DNA from: Impatiens glandulifera
Taxonomy: Eukaryota; Streptophyta; Magnoliopsida; Ericales; Balsaminaceae
Length of the DNA stretch: 64,000 nt
NCBI RefSeq assembly: GCF_907164915.1
Contig: NC_061868.1
Coordinates: 32,764,439 to 32,828,438, forward strand
Direction: 5' to 3'
Shown here: positions 1 through 12,225 of the stretch, piece by piece
How the letters are laid out: every line of letters starts with the position of its first letter
Position numbering within the stretch: the first letter of the stretch is position 1
Made by a program: the position numbers and the translations under genes
Notes under the pieces: generated by a model
What the model saw: only the letters and a program-made list of their open reading frames with translations
The model's database searches: none
What the model was told of the DNA's origin: nothing

Positions 1-1
1 G

Positions 2-3000
2 GACGTGTTCAAGAGAGATCTTATGACGCAATTCGGACCCTCTATACACGACACTCCAATGAGACAGTTGATGAATCTAAAACAGGTTGGGTCGGTTCAA
101 GATTATAATCTGCAATATATGTCGATCTCTCAAAAACTCTACAACATGCCAAGGGAGTACGTCATAGATTGTTACTTGTCCGGTCTAAGGGAGGAAATTG
201 CAAACTGTATCAGGTTGCGATTCCCGGATTCTCTAAACGAAGCCATGGCCATGGCTAAAGTCCAAGAAGCAACGTACCGGTCTTTAATGAGCAATGGAAA
301 TTTGTACAGCGCCGAGCCACCACTACTGCCCAATCCGAGCATCGTCAAACCAAGTTGGCAAAGCACGAACAAAGCCCCATACATCAAGCCGAGCTCGTCA
401 TATGGGTCTTCTTCGAGTGCAAATCAGGGCCATGTTAAGCAATTGGACCCAGCCTTAATGGATGAAAAGAGAAGGAAAGGCCTATGCTACACTTGCGACG
501 AAAAATGGCAACCAAATCACAAGTGTAAATCAAAGTTATTCATGGTCTCGGCCAATCAAGAAAATCAAGAACCCGACCAAGAACCTGCTCCGGAGGTAGA
601 TCTTGATGATTCTCTTTTGCAGCCTGACGCAGTGGAAGAATTAGCCATATCCTTACATGCATTGACGGGTTCTAAAACCTTTCAAACGCTCCAGATTCTT
701 GGTAAAATTGGGAACCTACCGGTCGTGATCTTAATTGATACAGGCAGCACTCATAATTTCATTAATAGCAGGATAATGAAGAATATTAGCCATGACATAC
801 TTCCCACCCAAGTGCTCTCGGTCCGAGTGGCAGACGGCTCTAACATTTTATGCTCTAGTTTCTGCCAAGATCTGAAATGGTCTATGGAAGGCAAGTTTTA
901 TCAAGCAAATATGAAGGTATTGACAATGACAGGGTATGATATTGTGCTGGGAATCGAATGGCTGATTACTCTAGGCCCTTCAAAATGGGACTTTGAAAAA
1001 TTAACACTCTCTTTTAAAAGGGAAGGGATAACCACGGTCTTGCAAGGCATACCCCATACACAAATCAATTTAATGAAGGGTGATCACCTAGAGAAGCTAT
1101 TAAAGAAAGGCAATGTTGCTGCCATGATCCAAATAAGAAGTGAAAACGAAGCACAATTTTTCTCGCTCCATACAAGGCCACCAGATGATATTCCTGAAGA
1201 CCTTCAACAAATGCTAGATGATTTCAGCCCAATATTCCAGCAACCTGAGAACTTACCACCCGCCAGGGAACAAGATCACCGTATCCCATTAAAGGAAGGC
1301 ACGAAAGCTGTATGCATGCGTCCCTACCGATATCCTGCCCTGCAGAAGACAGAAATTGAACATTTGGTCAACGATATGCTAGACAGGGGAGTCATAAGAA
1401 GAAGCCACAGCTCTTTTGCCGCCCCTGTGGTGTTGGTCCGAAAGAAAGACTTATCATGGAGAATGTGTATTGATTATAGGCGGTTCAACTCAGCAACCAT
1501 TAAGGATAAGTTTCCTATCCCGGTCATTGAAGAGTTAATGGAAGAATTGCATGGGTCCAGGTTTTTTTCCAAGCTCGATTTGCGCTCAGGATTCCACCAG
1601 ATAAGGATGCACCCAGGTGACTGCCACAAAACAGCATTCCGTACTCACGAAGGCCTGTATGAATTTTTGGTGATGCCCTTCGGCCTAACCAATGCACCGT
1701 CCTCCTTCCAAAGCCTAATGAACGCGACCCTGAAACCATTTTTAAGGAAGTTTGTGCTAGTATTTTTTGATGATATCCTAATATACAGCCCGAGCTGGAA
1801 GGAACATATCCAGCACCTACATAAGGTACTTTCAATATTGCAACATAACGAATTATTCCTTAACAAGGGGAAATGTAATTTTGGGTGCAAGCAAATTGCC
1901 TATCTTGGCCATATCCTTGACGAGAATGGTGTAGCCACAGATCCAGCAAAGTTAGAAGCAATGAGCACATGGCCAGTTCCAGAATCTCCTAAGCAATTGA
2001 AAGGGTTCCTTGGCCTGACCGGATACTATAGAAGATTTATAAAAGGCTACGGCTCTATAGCACGACCACTCACGGCCCTGTTGAAAAAGGGTCAGTTTGA
2101 ATGGAATAAAGAAGCTGAAGATGCATTTCTATTGTTGAAGCAGCGTATGCTTTCCCCTCCGGTCCTGGCGCTTCCAAATTTCGATATTCCCTTTGTAGTA
2201 GAGACCGATGCAAGCGGAATTGGTATAGGGGCAGTTCTAATGCAAGAAGGTCGACCAATTTCATTCATAAGCAAGGGTATTGAACCAGAAAAGTTACCAT
2301 CATCCACGTATGAAAAAGAACTCATGGCATTAACTTTTGCGGTGGAGAAGTGGCGATCATACCTTAGGTACAAGCAATTTATTGTAAAAACCGATCATGA
2401 AGCCCTTAAATACTTGCTGGAACAAAGAGTTCAAACCCCGACTCAAGAGAAATGGCTCTATAAATTGGTGGGATATGAATTTGTTGTTCAATATAAAAAG
2501 GGAAAGGAAAATTTGGTGGAAGATGCTTTGTCTAGGCGAGTAGCAGGTGTTCAATGTGCAGGAATTTCGGTCTATCACACTGATGTTCAAAAACAGATTC
2601 AGGAAAGCTATGAAGAAGATCCCAACTTGACCAAAGTCATTTGTGAAATTCTGGCTAATGTTGATTCTCACCCAGAATACTCATACGACCACGGGTTATT
2701 GAGGAAAAGGGACCGGCTGGTGGTGGGGAAGAATAACAACCTCAGAAATACCTTAATTGCAGCCATGCACTTGGGAGCAGAAGGGGGGCATTCGGGGACT
2801 CTGGTCACCCAGAAGAAAATGCAACTTGTTTACTATTGGCCAGGAATGCTTAAAGACATTAGGGAATTTGTTCGGACCTGTGAAGTGTGCCAAAAAAATA
2901 AATCTGATAACTCAGCATATAGGGGCCTGCTTCAGCCCTTAGCAATTCCCAATCGATTTTGGGAATCGGTCTCCATGGATTTCATTGAAAGCTTGCCTAA

Positions 3001-3907
3001 GTCAAAAGGTAAAAGTGTTATATTTGTGGTAGTTGACAGACTATCGAAGATGACCCACTTTATGAGTCTACAACACCCCTTTTCTGCCCGGACAGTAGTT
3101 GAGTTATTTGTGGACAACGTTTCCAAGCTCCACGGAATGCCAACAACCATCATTAGTGATCGGGGCAAAGTGTTCTTAAGCACCTTTTGGCAAGAATTTT
3201 TAAGTATTCAAGGAGTAAAACAAGCTTTATCTTCAGCTTATCGACCCCAGACGGATGGCCAGACCGAGATAGTCAACAAATGCTTGGTCACTTATCTACG
3301 CTGCATGGCTGGCCAGACACCGAAAGATTGGGTACGCTGGTTGCCTTTGGCTGAATGGTGGTATAACACTAATTTTCATACAGCAATACAAACAACTACT
3401 TTTGAAGCCATATATGGATATCCTCCCCCGGTCCACACACCCTATGTAGCAAGTGACTCGAGAGTGGAAGAGGTGGATGTATCGCTAACGGCCAGGGAAG
3501 CCTCACTCCAACTCATAAAATTCCATTTGAAAAGAGCCCAGAATCGTATGAAGCAGCAGCAGGACAAGAAGAGGAAAGATGTCACGTTGCAAGTGGGTAG
3601 CTGGGCATTGGTGAAATTACAGCCATATAGACAACGTTCTGTCCAGAAGTTATTCTACAAGCTCTCACCAAAGTATTTTGGGCCATTTAAAGTGTTGGAA
3701 AGGATTGGGGAAGTTGCTTACAAGCTGGAACTCGGGGCCGACAACAGAATACATAATGTCTTTCATGTCTCACAATTAAAATCATTCAAAGGTACGCCTG
3801 CTGCTGTAGAAAATATTCCCCAACTTAGCACACAACCAAACAGGACCGGAAAAATTGTTGGTGAACAAGACATAATGGTGCAAGGAAAAATGAAAAACAG
3901 ATGCTAA
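2..3907 (+). CDS. Gypsy gag-pol polyprotein, partial at the 5' end
   Basis: This is a long open frame of about 1300 codons that is already open at the window edge; the apparent GTG at 5 is not a true start. A CCHC-like knuckle ([14 protein letters not shown]) lies near residue 161. The aspartic protease motif DTGSTHNF is near residue 245. The RT spans about 420-640 with the catalytic FFDD near 587, and the RNase H begins near 728 (ETDASG). The integrase has an HHCC zinc finger near 921-965 and D, D and E residues near 992, 1051 and 1088. The C-terminal part before the stop (VFHVSQLK) precedes a chromodomain in related elements. The frame is broken only near its end, where an indel near 3895-3901 moves the last domain into another frame. 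Such an intact pol suggests a fairly recent insertion. The protein would assemble virus-like particles and carry out reverse transcription and integration. Confidence 0.93.
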   Translation, partial: DVFKRDLMTQFGPSIHDTPMRQLMNLKQVGSVQDYNLQYMSISQKLYNMPREYVIDCYLSGLREEIANCIRLRFPDSLNEAMAMAKVQEATYRSLMSNGNLYSAEPPLLPNPSIVKPSWQSTNKAPYIKPSSSYGSSSSANQGHVKQLDPALMDEKRRKGLCYTCDEKWQPNHKCKSKLFMVSANQENQEPDQEPAPEVDLDDSLLQPDAVEELAISLHALTGSKTFQTLQILGKIGNLPVVILIDTGSTHNFINSRIMKNISHDILPTQVLSVRVADGSNILCSSFCQDLKWSMEGKFYQANMKVLTMTGYDIVLGIEWLITLGPSKWDFEKLTLSFKREGITTVLQGIPHTQINLMKGDHLEKLLKKGNVAAMIQIRSENEAQFFSLHTRPPDDIPEDLQQMLDDFSPIFQQPENLPPAREQDHRIPLKEGTKAVCMRPYRYPALQKTEIEHLVNDMLDRGVIRRSHSSFAAPVVLVRKKDLSWRMCIDYRRFNSATIKDKFPIPVIEELMEELHGSRFFSKLDLRSGFHQIRMHPGDCHKTAFRTHEGLYEFLVMPFGLTNAPSSFQSLMNATLKPFLRKFVLVFFDDILIYSPSWKEHIQHLHKVLSILQHNELFLNKGKCNFGCKQIAYLGHILDENGVATDPAKLEAMSTWPVPESPKQLKGFLGLTGYYRRFIKGYGSIARPLTALLKKGQFEWNKEAEDAFLLLKQRMLSPPVLALPNFDIPFVVETDASGIGIGAVLMQEGRPISFISKGIEPEKLPSSTYEKELMALTFAVEKWRSYLRYKQFIVKTDHEALKYLLEQRVQTPTQEKWLYKLVGYEFVVQYKKGKENLVEDALSRRVAGVQCAGISVYHTDVQKQIQESYEEDPNLTKVICEILANVDSHPEYSYDHGLLRKRDRLVVGKNNNLRNTLIAAMHLGAEGGHSGTLVTQKKMQLVYYWPGMLKDIREFVRTCEVCQKNKSDNSAYRGLLQPLAIPNRFWESVSMDFIESLPKSKGKSVIFVVVDRLSKMTHFMSLQHPFSARTVVELFVDNVSKLHGMPTTIISDRGKVFLSTFWQEFLSIQGVKQALSSAYRPQTDGQTEIVNKCLVTYLRCMAGQTPKDWVRWLPLAEWWYNTNFHTAIQTTTFEAIYGYPPPVHTPYVASDSRVEEVDVSLTAREASLQLIKFHLKRAQNRMKQQQDKKRKDVTLQVGSWALVKLQPYRQRSVQKLFYKLSPKYFGPFKVLERIGEVAYKLELGADNRIHNVFHVSQLKSFKGTPAAVENIPQLSTQPNRTGKIVGEQDIMVQGKMKNRC

Positions 3908-4074
3908 TCAATTGGGATGGGGCCCAAACAGAAGACCAAACTTGGGAGGATGCAGAAGTTATAAGTATTCAATGCCCAGAGATGCTAGCTGCAAGGAGGC
4001 CAACAAGACAACACTCTCTTCGTCGGGGTCGACGAACTTCTGATGGGGGAGGTGATGTTACGATCCTCGAATAA
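3901..4074 (+). pseudogene. Frame-shifted chromodomain-like tail of the gypsy polyprotein
   Basis: The frame starting at 3901 continues where the upstream frame stops. It encodes a short segment with the spacing INWDG ... TWEDAEVI, the conserved tryptophan and acidic pattern of the chromodomain at the C-terminus of chromovirus integrases. It ends at a TAA at 4072-4074, just inside the LTR. The simplest reading is a one- or two-base indel near 3895-3901 in the parent ORF. A sequencing error cannot be excluded. Confidence 0.7.
4042..4055 (+). other. Polypurine tract of the gypsy element
   Basis: GATGGGGGAGGTGA lies directly upstream of the LTR start TGTTACG. This is the usual position and composition of the plus-strand primer for reverse transcription. 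Confidence 0.75.
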
Positions 4075-4521
4075 GAAAGCGCACCCTCCTCGGTCCTATG
4101 GAACAATTGGGCCAGCTTTATGTTTCCATTTAATAATTCATCTTTTATCTTCTCTTATATTTCTTTAAAACCGAATTCTGTTATTTTGTAAGTTGTTATA
4201 ACAAATTTGTAACCGACTCTTGGGTACTTCAGCCTCTTTAAATGCTGATGCCCACCCCACTTTTTGGGGCTATGAATTGATATTTTGGAACTTGGTGTTT
4301 AAGTTATCTCTCGGCCCTCCTCCCCTTCTTGGACCGCTAGGTGTAAACTAGTGGTATTTCTCCCCTCCCCCTCGGCTCTTCTCTCCCTAACCTCGAATTC
4401 TCCTCTAATTCTATGTCCGCTGCGTTAGAGTGTTGAATTCCATCATCGGTCCCGAACATCAAGAACCCGTTTCTTGAATTAAAGAACTTGAAAGGCTCGG
4501 CCATAATTAAAACTCCTAACA
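4056..4521 (+). repeat. 3' LTR of the gypsy element
   Basis: The 466-bp segment begins TGTTA and ends TAACA, giving the short inverted termini typical of LTRs. The left edge follows a polypurine tract. The right edge is confirmed by the empty site: sequence from 4522 (CATTGGTATA) matches 54405 onward in the duplicated copy, where it is preceded by different, continuous DNA (GTAG). Confidence 0.88.
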
Positions 4522-7500
4522 CATTGGTATATATTTGACATAATCGATACACTCGCGCATTCTTTCCTCTGGGCAATAAACACAAGAGTCTAAATGAACA
4601 CGTAGTGGTGATTTAAAAATCTCAACCCTGATGACTACTTTAACTCATTTATTAACATTTTTTTTTTCTGAAGCTTTGAGTATCGAGTCAACTCCCATTT
4701 TTTTAAACATTTTTTCTTTTATTTTTAGAAAGCAAAACAATTTTCTTTATTTACGTGGTTTGAGCTTAGGGTTTTATTTCTTCCACGAGCTTCCTTTTTT
4801 TTAGAATTAGTCGCGAGTACAAGAAACAATGTAATCATATATCCTTTACTCGAATCGTCTAGGAAATTACCGAGTTCCTTTTGAAACGATCGTCGAAGGT
4901 ACACTCTCATATCGACTCGTACTTGTTTTATAATATCTCTTTTTCTTGTGTTTTTTTAGAGAGGGATCTTGGCGACCTTTCCTCACATTATTTTTTCGAA
5001 AACGAATGGTTACAACCAGACCTCGAGACAAGTCAGCCTACGTATTCTCTTAAGAAAGAAATCAAGTCGAAACATAGTTCAAGATGGAAAAGCTTCGATT
5101 TTATTTTGGAAATTCCCCTAGTGTGAACAAAGATTTTATTCTCCTTTTTTTGTTAGTTTTTTTAATTTTTGGAATGCCCTAATGTGAACTAGGTTTCTTT
5201 ATTTATTTATTTTTATTGGTTTAGAATGAATTACTTACGGTAAACGGCTAACATTTCATGATAATCTTTTATATATACTTTTTTTAAAGATGACTTACAA
5301 CGCGTTATCAATGCTATATGTCTTATATCACTTTTTCCCATTTTTTCTTCTCTTTTTGAATAGTTTAGAATGTCTTATCAGTTATAGACGTCTTATATCA
5401 CATCTATTTTTTATTTTTAATTTTTTTTGATAATAATGCATTATCGGGGATAAACGTCTTATATCAAATCGTTTATTTATTTATTTTTAGCTTTTAAGGA
5501 CTATATATTTTATCCGTGTTTCCGAAGAATGCCCCTAATTTTGACATAGGGATTTGTTTTTTTAAAATTAGGAATATCGTCTTATTTATTTTTTATAAAG
5601 AAAAATGACGATTATGACCGGGCCTAGTGAATAGGTTGCCTACGTATCACTTGGCAAAGAATCAGGTCATTGACATATTTCGTGTGCATTTGAATATTTT
5701 TTTTCATTCTGCTTGTGTTTTCATTTTTAAAATTTTTCTCTTGAAGATCTCATAATCTATAAACTAAGATTTTTATTTTATTGGAAGATCCCTTAGTATG
5801 AGAACTAGTGTTTCATGATCTTTTATTTTTTTGTTATTTTTACATTAATTTTATTTGTAAGTGCTTAGCATAAACAAACTAGGATTTTATTTTTGTTGAC
5901 GTTATTATCATCATTTGATTTTAGTTTTACATTTGTTCATGCAAATATTTTCAATGAAAATGATGTTAATGCATGCATATACAAATGCAATCCTACGAAA
6001 GATCAATTATTTTCAAATTCTTCATTCAATGGAATTTTTAGACCTCCAAATGTACCATCAATCAAGTATAGGAAGGAATCTTGTCCTTAGGTTATCCATG
6101 CAATCATTCATTATCTTTTGTGATTTACCTTGAATATTTGACTCACTAGCTCGAGTAGACATTGAAATTGTTTTTCCATGAGCGTCGTTCTTGAGTATGA
6201 GCTTAATTGCGTTCTTGGCCTAGATCCATTGGTTATGTTCAAGAGATCATGTCCTAATTTCATCTAACGGCGTCCAACGTTCCGTTGGCAATCAGTGGCT
6301 TGCCTAATGGGGTTACTCAGTCCCGTTAGTTGATCCAATGCGGGCGGGCACGTGGCTCCGCTACATTCGACTACGTGGAAGCATTTGGGGTTTTGGATGA
6401 GATCTGGGCACTCACCTAATGGTCCAGAATCCTTCTGCAAAGATTAAAAATAATTTCAGCTACACAAGATTATCAGATTTTATTTTTGTTTAAAAGGTTA
6501 TTAAAAATCGATTTTTAATCCCTTTTAAATCAATTTCTTCACCAAAAAGTTCATAAAAAATATTTCTGAAATCATAATAACAATTATGATCATATTTTAT
6601 TATTTGGTATTTTTGGTATTTTATTTAATTATTTTAATTAAATGAATTAAACATAAATTATGAATAAATCAATATTAAATATTTTTAACCTCTTCTTTGG
6701 TCTAATTTGGGTAAAATAAATACAATATTTTTTCTCAAATTAATTTTGGAATTTTGGAAAATTTCCTTAATTATGGTTTAATTATCACAATAATTAACCT
6801 TTAATTATGTTTTAATTCATTTTAAAGTTATTTTGAATAAAAAAATCCAAAATATTATTTTAATATTATTAAAAATAATAATATTATTTGAAAATTGGGT
6901 AAGTCAAATTTTCATGGTTACAGGACTCAAAGAGGTTGATGTATTGAAATCAACATTCATTGCTCAATTAGACTCTAGTCTTGATTGCTACGGAAAAGGA
7001 AAAAATGTACTATTTCTACTAGATATACCTAGAGTCAACAAAAGGAAAAAAAAAGAAAAAATGGCAAATGAAAACCCAAAGCAGAAAGTTAATAATCCCC
7101 TCTAAAGAAAATATATTTCAAGATAAGTGGACTTTCAAAGAAATTTGGTTCAAGACCAAACAATAAAAAAACAGTTGCACCCCTTTCAAAACATCAAAGT
7201 TTTAACCATCTTCTTTGAGAGTTATGATTCCGGATAATCGTTTATACACGAGATTGAATTTATAACCGATATCTCAAAAATTGGGGGAAAATAAATATGA
7301 TTCATTGATAAAGTAAAATCAGAAAGAACATTAAAAGATGTTAAGAGCTCAGCCCCGTACACGTTTCGAATCTAAAAGCGTCACGATTCGTTAGAAGGAT
7401 CAATGTTCATACCAATCTCATAAAAAATATAAGGATAAGAAATGGGAAAAAATATCATTTTTATCCAAAAACATGAGTCACTTGCTTATAAATAAAGCTT

Positions 7501-7652
7501 GAAACCACCGACTAACGAATTTCAACTAGTTATAAAGGACACTTTGAAAAAGAAAGAAAAGGAAAAATGATTATGTTGAAATATTCCCTTGAAAGGCCAG
7601 AGAATCCAAGACCGATACTACAAAAGCTAAATAAGCAAATCGTGTCAAACAG

Positions 7653-8095
7653 AACCATATATTTCGATAGGTACAAGACATCAATTTTACACGATTCCGT
7701 CTAAAACTCTATGTGTCGATAGGTACGAGACATTGTTTTTACACGATTCCGTCTAAAATCCTATCTATCGATAGATATGAGACATCATTTTTACACGATT
7801 TCTTCTAAAACTCTATTTGTAAATAGGAACAAGACATCATTTTTCACGATTTCAACAAAAACCTATTTGTTGATAGGTATCAAACTTTGTCTGTTGACAA
7901 GTACCGCAATCATTCATACATGATCCATTAAAATCCTATATTTCGATAGGTATCAAATCTTGTATGTTGAAACACTGAGATCATCCATACATGATCCATC
8001 CAAACCCTATATGTCGATAGGTATCATATCTTATGTGTCGATAACTACCGCGATCAATCGTACATGATCCATTAAAAACCTATTTGTCGAGGCGA
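7653..8095. repeat. Tandem repeat around a TCGATAGG motif
   Basis: TCGATAGGTA(C/T) recurs at about 7664, 7716 and 7768 with a 52-bp period, then in diverged form near 7820 and 7870. Longer, more diverged units follow up to about 8090, with CATACATGATCCAT as the shared part. The same array is in copy B at about 57523-57945, so it predates the duplication. Confidence 0.8.
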
Positions 8096-8534
8096 AAGGG
8101 TTTCTGGGCAGAATGGAGAGAATATAAATTAGGGTTACGAGGGAAATGAAGGGTCTCTTCCCCTTTTATCCAAATGGCGTGGTCCCTTAACTCCTTCTAT
8201 TATTGCAAAGAGGTCTTTTGCGTTTTAATTTATTTTATTTTAATTAGGCCGACAATCTGGGCCTTTTATGGTATTGGGCCATACTGCTAATGGGTCTGGC
8301 CTGTTGGGATTTTAATATAGGGTCAGCCGTTTGCCTTATTTGATTATTATTATTATTTTTTATTTTTCAAAATATTTTAGAAATATTATCATTTTATTTA
8401 TTATTTATATATATTTTTATTTAAATTAGAGTATACAAAATTTAGATGCTAAAGATGTAAAAAGCTAAAAAATTATCATGTTATTAAGAAATCATAAATA
8501 AAATATATACATTAAAATAAAATATATTGCGTAC

Positions 8535-8547
8535 CTTTCAAATAGAT
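8535..8547 (-). pseudogene. Distal part of a short conserved exon, copy A (donor site side)
   Basis: Read on the minus strand this is the 3' end of an exon-like frame whose 5' part is at 12226-12301. It ends at a consensus-like splice donor, GTACGC (minus strand, 8534-8529). The copia element 8553-12225 inserted inside it. Joined across the empty site, the frame agrees codon by codon with copy B at 58431-58513. Confidence 0.5.
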
Positions 8548-8552
8548 ATATC

Positions 8553-9716
8553 TGTTAGATAAAATTAGACCGGTTAATAAAACTTAACACAAACAAACTT
8601 CCTATGCAGGAACGGTCAATAAACGAAACCGGTCAAGCAACTCAATAGGCCAAGTAACTCAACCGGTCAAGTAATCAAACCGACCAAAAACCTGACCAAA
8701 CAAGAAAGACAAAATCGGTCAAAACAGAAGGTCAGAATCGATTAAACAGTCGGTCATTCAGAAGCCAAGGAAAAACCGAAAGTCATTCGGTTAACATACA
8801 TGACTGACCATCATAAAACGATACTTCGGGTATCTGTTGAGAATGATACCGAAGGAACAGACTGAACATTGTCATATTCATACAAGTCTGAGGAAAGTCT
8901 ACAGGCTGCAGAAGACCGTCCTACAAGATTTTCCACTTCAGGATAAATCAGAAAGGAAATCTTCCAGGTACAGACAACTGTCCAACCGACAGTTGCCATA
9001 TTGAGTAAAAGACAAACCTAGCCGGTTTGACCTACATACTGGAAGACTAGACCGCCAGGTCTGAATCACTGAACCTCTGCTCAACAAATCAGATTCAAGG
9101 AAGTGAAATATGACCGTTGACACATTTCACCTATAAAAGAAGGAGCTGAAGAGGAGTAAATGCAGGATTTTTACAAGTTCTGAATTTTCACATATTGTGT
9201 TCTATCTCAAGAAAGCTAAAAGCGCTTATTTGAAATATATTCTACAATTTCGGTTAAAATTGTACGATTGTTATCGAGCAGAAAATAAGTCTCGATCGGA
9301 TTGTGTTTGTATTCCTTAGTGAATATCCTTCTCGCGGTTTCGAGAGAAAAGGGTGACGTAGGAGTTTTATCTCCGAACATCCATAAAAACCTGTCTTGTT
9401 ATTTACTTACCGCCTGCTTTACTTTATAACCGATCTGCACTAACCTACTAATACCGCTCCAACCGAATCACCAAGTTCCAAAACCGACCCAGCAATCTCC
9501 AAACCTGTCCTACTCAAATCTGGTCCTGCCTATCTATTGTGTGTGCTGCTTCAACCTGAAACAAACCACTTCCACGCTTGAACTCTGTTGAAGGGTTTGT
9601 GACAGTTTGTGTAGTATTGAACCCCGGTGTTAATCTCTAACCGGATTAATAACCACCCTTTGAGTGAGACGCGCTAACCGGCCAACCCCGGTTCTCCAGC
9701 CGCGACCATCCTAACA
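8553..9716 (+). repeat. 5' LTR of the copia deletion derivative
   Basis: The 1164-bp repeat has ends TGTTAG and CTAACA. The first half is dense in ACCGGTCAA-type motifs, and a TATA-like CCTATAAAAG occurs near 9130. It matches 11037-12225 closely. Confidence 0.92.
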
Positions 9717-9718
9717 AT

Positions 9719-9732
9719 TGGTATTAGAGCAG
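9719..9732 (+). other. Primer binding site, initiator Met tRNA
   Basis: TGGTATTAGAGCAG starts two bases after the LTR. It differs by one base from the TGGTATCAGAGC used by many plant copia elements, which is complementary to the 3' end of tRNA-iMet. Confidence 0.85.
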
Positions 9733-9755
9733 TTAGTTTCAATACTCAAGCAAGC

Positions 9756-9914
9756 ATGTCGTTTGATAGGCCCCCAATGCTAGAAGGTGACGACTTTGCC
9801 AACTGGAAGGCACGCATGCACCTGCATTTAATCACCATGGATGACGAGATGCAGTTCATTCTGTCTGAAGGACCGATAAAGATTGACAAAGACAGAAAAG
9901 GAATGGACAGTTGA
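9756..9914 (+). pseudogene. Copia gag, N-terminal segment (frame 1 of 2)
   Basis: The ATG at 9756 opens the usual N-terminus of copia gag (MSFDRPPMLEGDDFANWK). It stops at 9912-9914 because of an indel near 9880-9890, after which gag continues in another frame. Confidence 0.8.
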
Positions 9915-10782
9915 AGACAGGAGAAGAAACAACCTGGACAACCATGCCAGAAACCACATCTCCAACGGTTTGGACAGAAATACGTTTTGTAAGGTCCGTG
10001 ACTGCAAAACCGCAAAGGAAGCATGGGAAACGGTGATTCAACTTTTTGAAGGTAGTGACCAAATAAAGGAGAACCAGAAAGAGCATAAGGCTCTAATGAC
10101 TGCTGAAAGCAATGGAAAATGGGCTGATAGTGATTCAGACGACTCATCATCCAGCTACAGTGATGATATAGTTGAAACCTGCCTCACGACTAAGAAAGAA
10201 TCTGAGGTATTTGATCTCTCCTTTGATGACTTTACCCGAGATGATTTAATTGCTGCACTCAATGACATGGTCATTAAGTACATAAAACTGTTAAAATCTC
10301 TCAATCAAACTATTTCAAAAAGCAAGTCTAATAGTTCAAGTTGTTCATCTCAAATCAAAGAGGTTGATGTTTCAATAAGTGAGATCTCATCTAAGAATGA
10401 GAAGCTCAATAAAGAAATTACAAGCGGTAATGATATAACTTCAAAGAATGAGATGATTTATGTAAAGCCAACTTCAAGCTGGCTGAAACCTGAGAGAAGG
10501 ACAACCAGTTTGTATGGCAAAGAAAAACATGACCGAAAGTCAAGAAATGTTTACCGAAAATCATCCTTTAAAGTTAAATCATCAACAGATAGATATACTA
10601 TACATACACACAACAGGAAGTCCATCAAAATATGGATTCCTAAGGGATTATTAAGCCACGGACCCAAAGAAAAATGGGGACCATATTTTCTATTGTCTAT
10701 GAATGTAGGTAAATCAAGACAAAAACTTGGAAGAGACAACATTGCATCCGGACAGCCGACTGCTGACAGACACATCACATGA
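9883..10782 (+). pseudogene. Copia gag remainder, fused to junk after an internal deletion
   Basis: The frame contains gag-like segments: WTVEDRRRNNLDNHARN, then KTAKEAWETVIQLFEG, typical of the UBN2/gag domain. An acidic serine-rich stretch follows, then DDLIAALNDMVIKYIKLLK. No CCHC knuckle is seen. The later part (about 10450-10780) has lysine- and serine-rich linker sequence and short gag-pre-integrase-like pieces such as KIWIPKGLLSHGPKEKWGP. The body of pol is absent, so this is a deleted element and not a gene. The apparent start at 9883 is a TTG and not biological. Confidence 0.8.
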
Positions 10783-10909
10783 AAGGAACAAGCATGAAGT
10801 GGCTAACATCCTCACAAAGCCACTTTTCGAGTCTAAGTTTTCTTCCCTTAGAAATATTTTAGAATTGTTAGATTACAAAAATTTTCATACAAAATTCTTC
10901 TTCAAATAA
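10783..10909 (+). pseudogene. C-terminal end of copia RNase H
   Basis: The frame at 10727-10909 carries KHEVANILTKPLFESKF, the signature end of copia pol (compare the VADIFTKPL consensus), followed by a stop. It is joined to gag-derived sequence, so the pol deletion ends shortly before 10783. Confidence 0.8.
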
Positions 10910-11036
10910 TGTTCTCCTTAAACCAAACCGTTTTTCCAAAAACCGGCCAAACAAACATAAGATTTTTAAACCGGCCTACTTCTTACTTCTTGCATGGTTT
11001 TGAATATTTATTCTAAATAATCAAAAATGGAGAAAT

Positions 11037-12225
11037 TGTTAGATAAAATTAGACCGGTTAATAGAACTGAACACAAACAAACTTCCTATGCAGGAACGGT
11101 CAAGCAACGAAACCGGTCAAGCAACTCAATAGGCCAAGTAACTCAACCGGTCAAGTAATCAAACCGACCAAAAACCTGACCGAACAAGAAAGACAAGATC
11201 GGTCAAAACAGAAGGTCAGAATCGATTACACAGTCGGTTATTCAGAAGCCAAGGAAAAACCAGAAGTCATCCGGTTAACAGACATGACCGACCAGCATAA
11301 AAAGATACTTCGGGTATCTGTTGAGAATGATATCGAAGGAACAGACTGAACATTGCCATATTCATACAAGTCTGAGGAAAGTCTGCAGGCTGCAGAAGAC
11401 CGTCCTACAAGATCTTTCCAGTTCAGGATAAATCAGAAAGACAATCTTCCAGGTACAGACAACTGTCCAACCGACAGTTGCCATATTGAGTAAAAGACAA
11501 ACCTAGCCGGTTTGACCTACATACTGGAAGACTAGACCGCCAGGTCTAAAGACTAGATCGCCAGGTCTGAATCACTGAACCTTTGCTCAACCAATCAGAT
11601 TCAAGGAAGTGAAATGTGACCGTTGACACATTTCACCTATAAAAGAAGGATCTGAAAAGGAGTAAATGCGGGGTTTTTACAAGTTCTGAATTTTTATATA
11701 TTGTGTTCTATCTCTAGAAAGCTAAAAGCGCTTATTTGAAGTATATTCACAATTTCGGTTAAAATTGTACCAGTGTTATCGAGTAGGAAATAAGTCTCGA
11801 TCGGATTGTGTTTGTATTCCTTAGTGAATATCCTTCTCGCGGTTTCGAGAGGAAGGGGTGACGTAGGAGTTTTATCTCCGAACATCCATAAAAACCTGTC
11901 TTGTTATTTACTTACCGCCTGCTTTACTTTATAACCGATTTGCACTAACCTACTAATACCGCTCCAACTGAATCACCAAGTTCCAAAACCGACCCAGCAA
12001 TCTCCAAACCTGTCCTATTCAAATCCGGTCCTGCCTATCTATTGTGTGTCCTGCTTCAACCTGAAACAAACCACTTCTGCGCTTGAACTCTGTTCAAGGG
12101 TTTGTGACAGTTTGTGTAGTATTGAAACCCCGATGTTAATCTATAACCGGATTAATAACCACCCTTTGAGTGAGACGCGCTAACCGGCCAACCCCGGTTC
12201 CCCAGCCGCGACCTAGATCCTAACA
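11037..12225 (+). repeat. 3' LTR of the copia deletion derivative
   Basis: The 1189-bp repeat is preceded by a purine-rich tract (AAAAATGGAGAAA near 11023-11035). Compared with the 5' LTR it has a roughly 20-bp local duplication near 11530-11560 (ACTAGACCGCCAGGTCT repeated) and a few substitutions. Confidence 0.92.

Larger units (their letters stand above)
1..4521 (+). mobile_element. Ty3/gypsy chromovirus-type retrotransposon, 3' part (5' end outside window)
   Basis: The window opens inside gag. The order gag, zinc knuckle, protease, RT, RNase H, integrase and then a chromodomain-like tail is the gypsy (Metaviridae) order. A purine-rich tract and a 3' LTR with TGTTA/TAACA ends follow. The base after the LTR begins sequence that continues uninterrupted in the duplicate at 54405, which fixes the insertion edge at 4521/4522. 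The 5' LTR, PBS and gag start lie outside the window, so the target duplication cannot be checked here. Confidence 0.95.
4522..8552. repeat. Duplicated block, copy A, left part
   Basis: The sequence is nearly collinear with 54405-58439, differing by substitutions and small indels. It is T-rich and AT-rich with no credible long ORF; the small ORFs it contains are shared with copy B only because the blocks are duplicates. Composition and degenerate motifs such as CCCTAGTGTGAAC resemble non-coding parts of a large LTR retrotransposon, but I cannot assign a family. The last bases (8535-8552) belong to a short exon-like frame on the minus strand, described separately. Confidence 0.9.
8553..12225 (+). 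mobile_element. Ty1/copia deletion derivative, complete with both LTRs
   Basis: The LTRs are TGTTAGATAAAA... to ...CCTAACA. The element is flanked by the 5-bp target duplication ATATC (8548-8552 and 12226-12230). The duplicated copy at 58440 lacks the element, which is a direct empty site. The interior is only about 1.3 kb. It has a tRNA-iMet PBS, a gag segment and the last residues of pol, so protease, integrase and most of RT are missing. The element cannot move by itself. A solo LTR of the same family lies on the minus strand at 47448-48719. Confidence 0.93.

Noticed and set aside
2357..2671. Minus-strand ORF of 104 codons and other antisense frames in the gypsy pol
   Set aside because: Shadows of the pol frame; no independent support.
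5893..6090. 65-codon ORF repeated almost unchanged at 55771-55968, and similar pairs (4881/54758, 6833/56785)
   Set aside because: They are shared because the two blocks are recent duplicates. T-rich composition, no motif, and frames broken by small indels in one or other copy.
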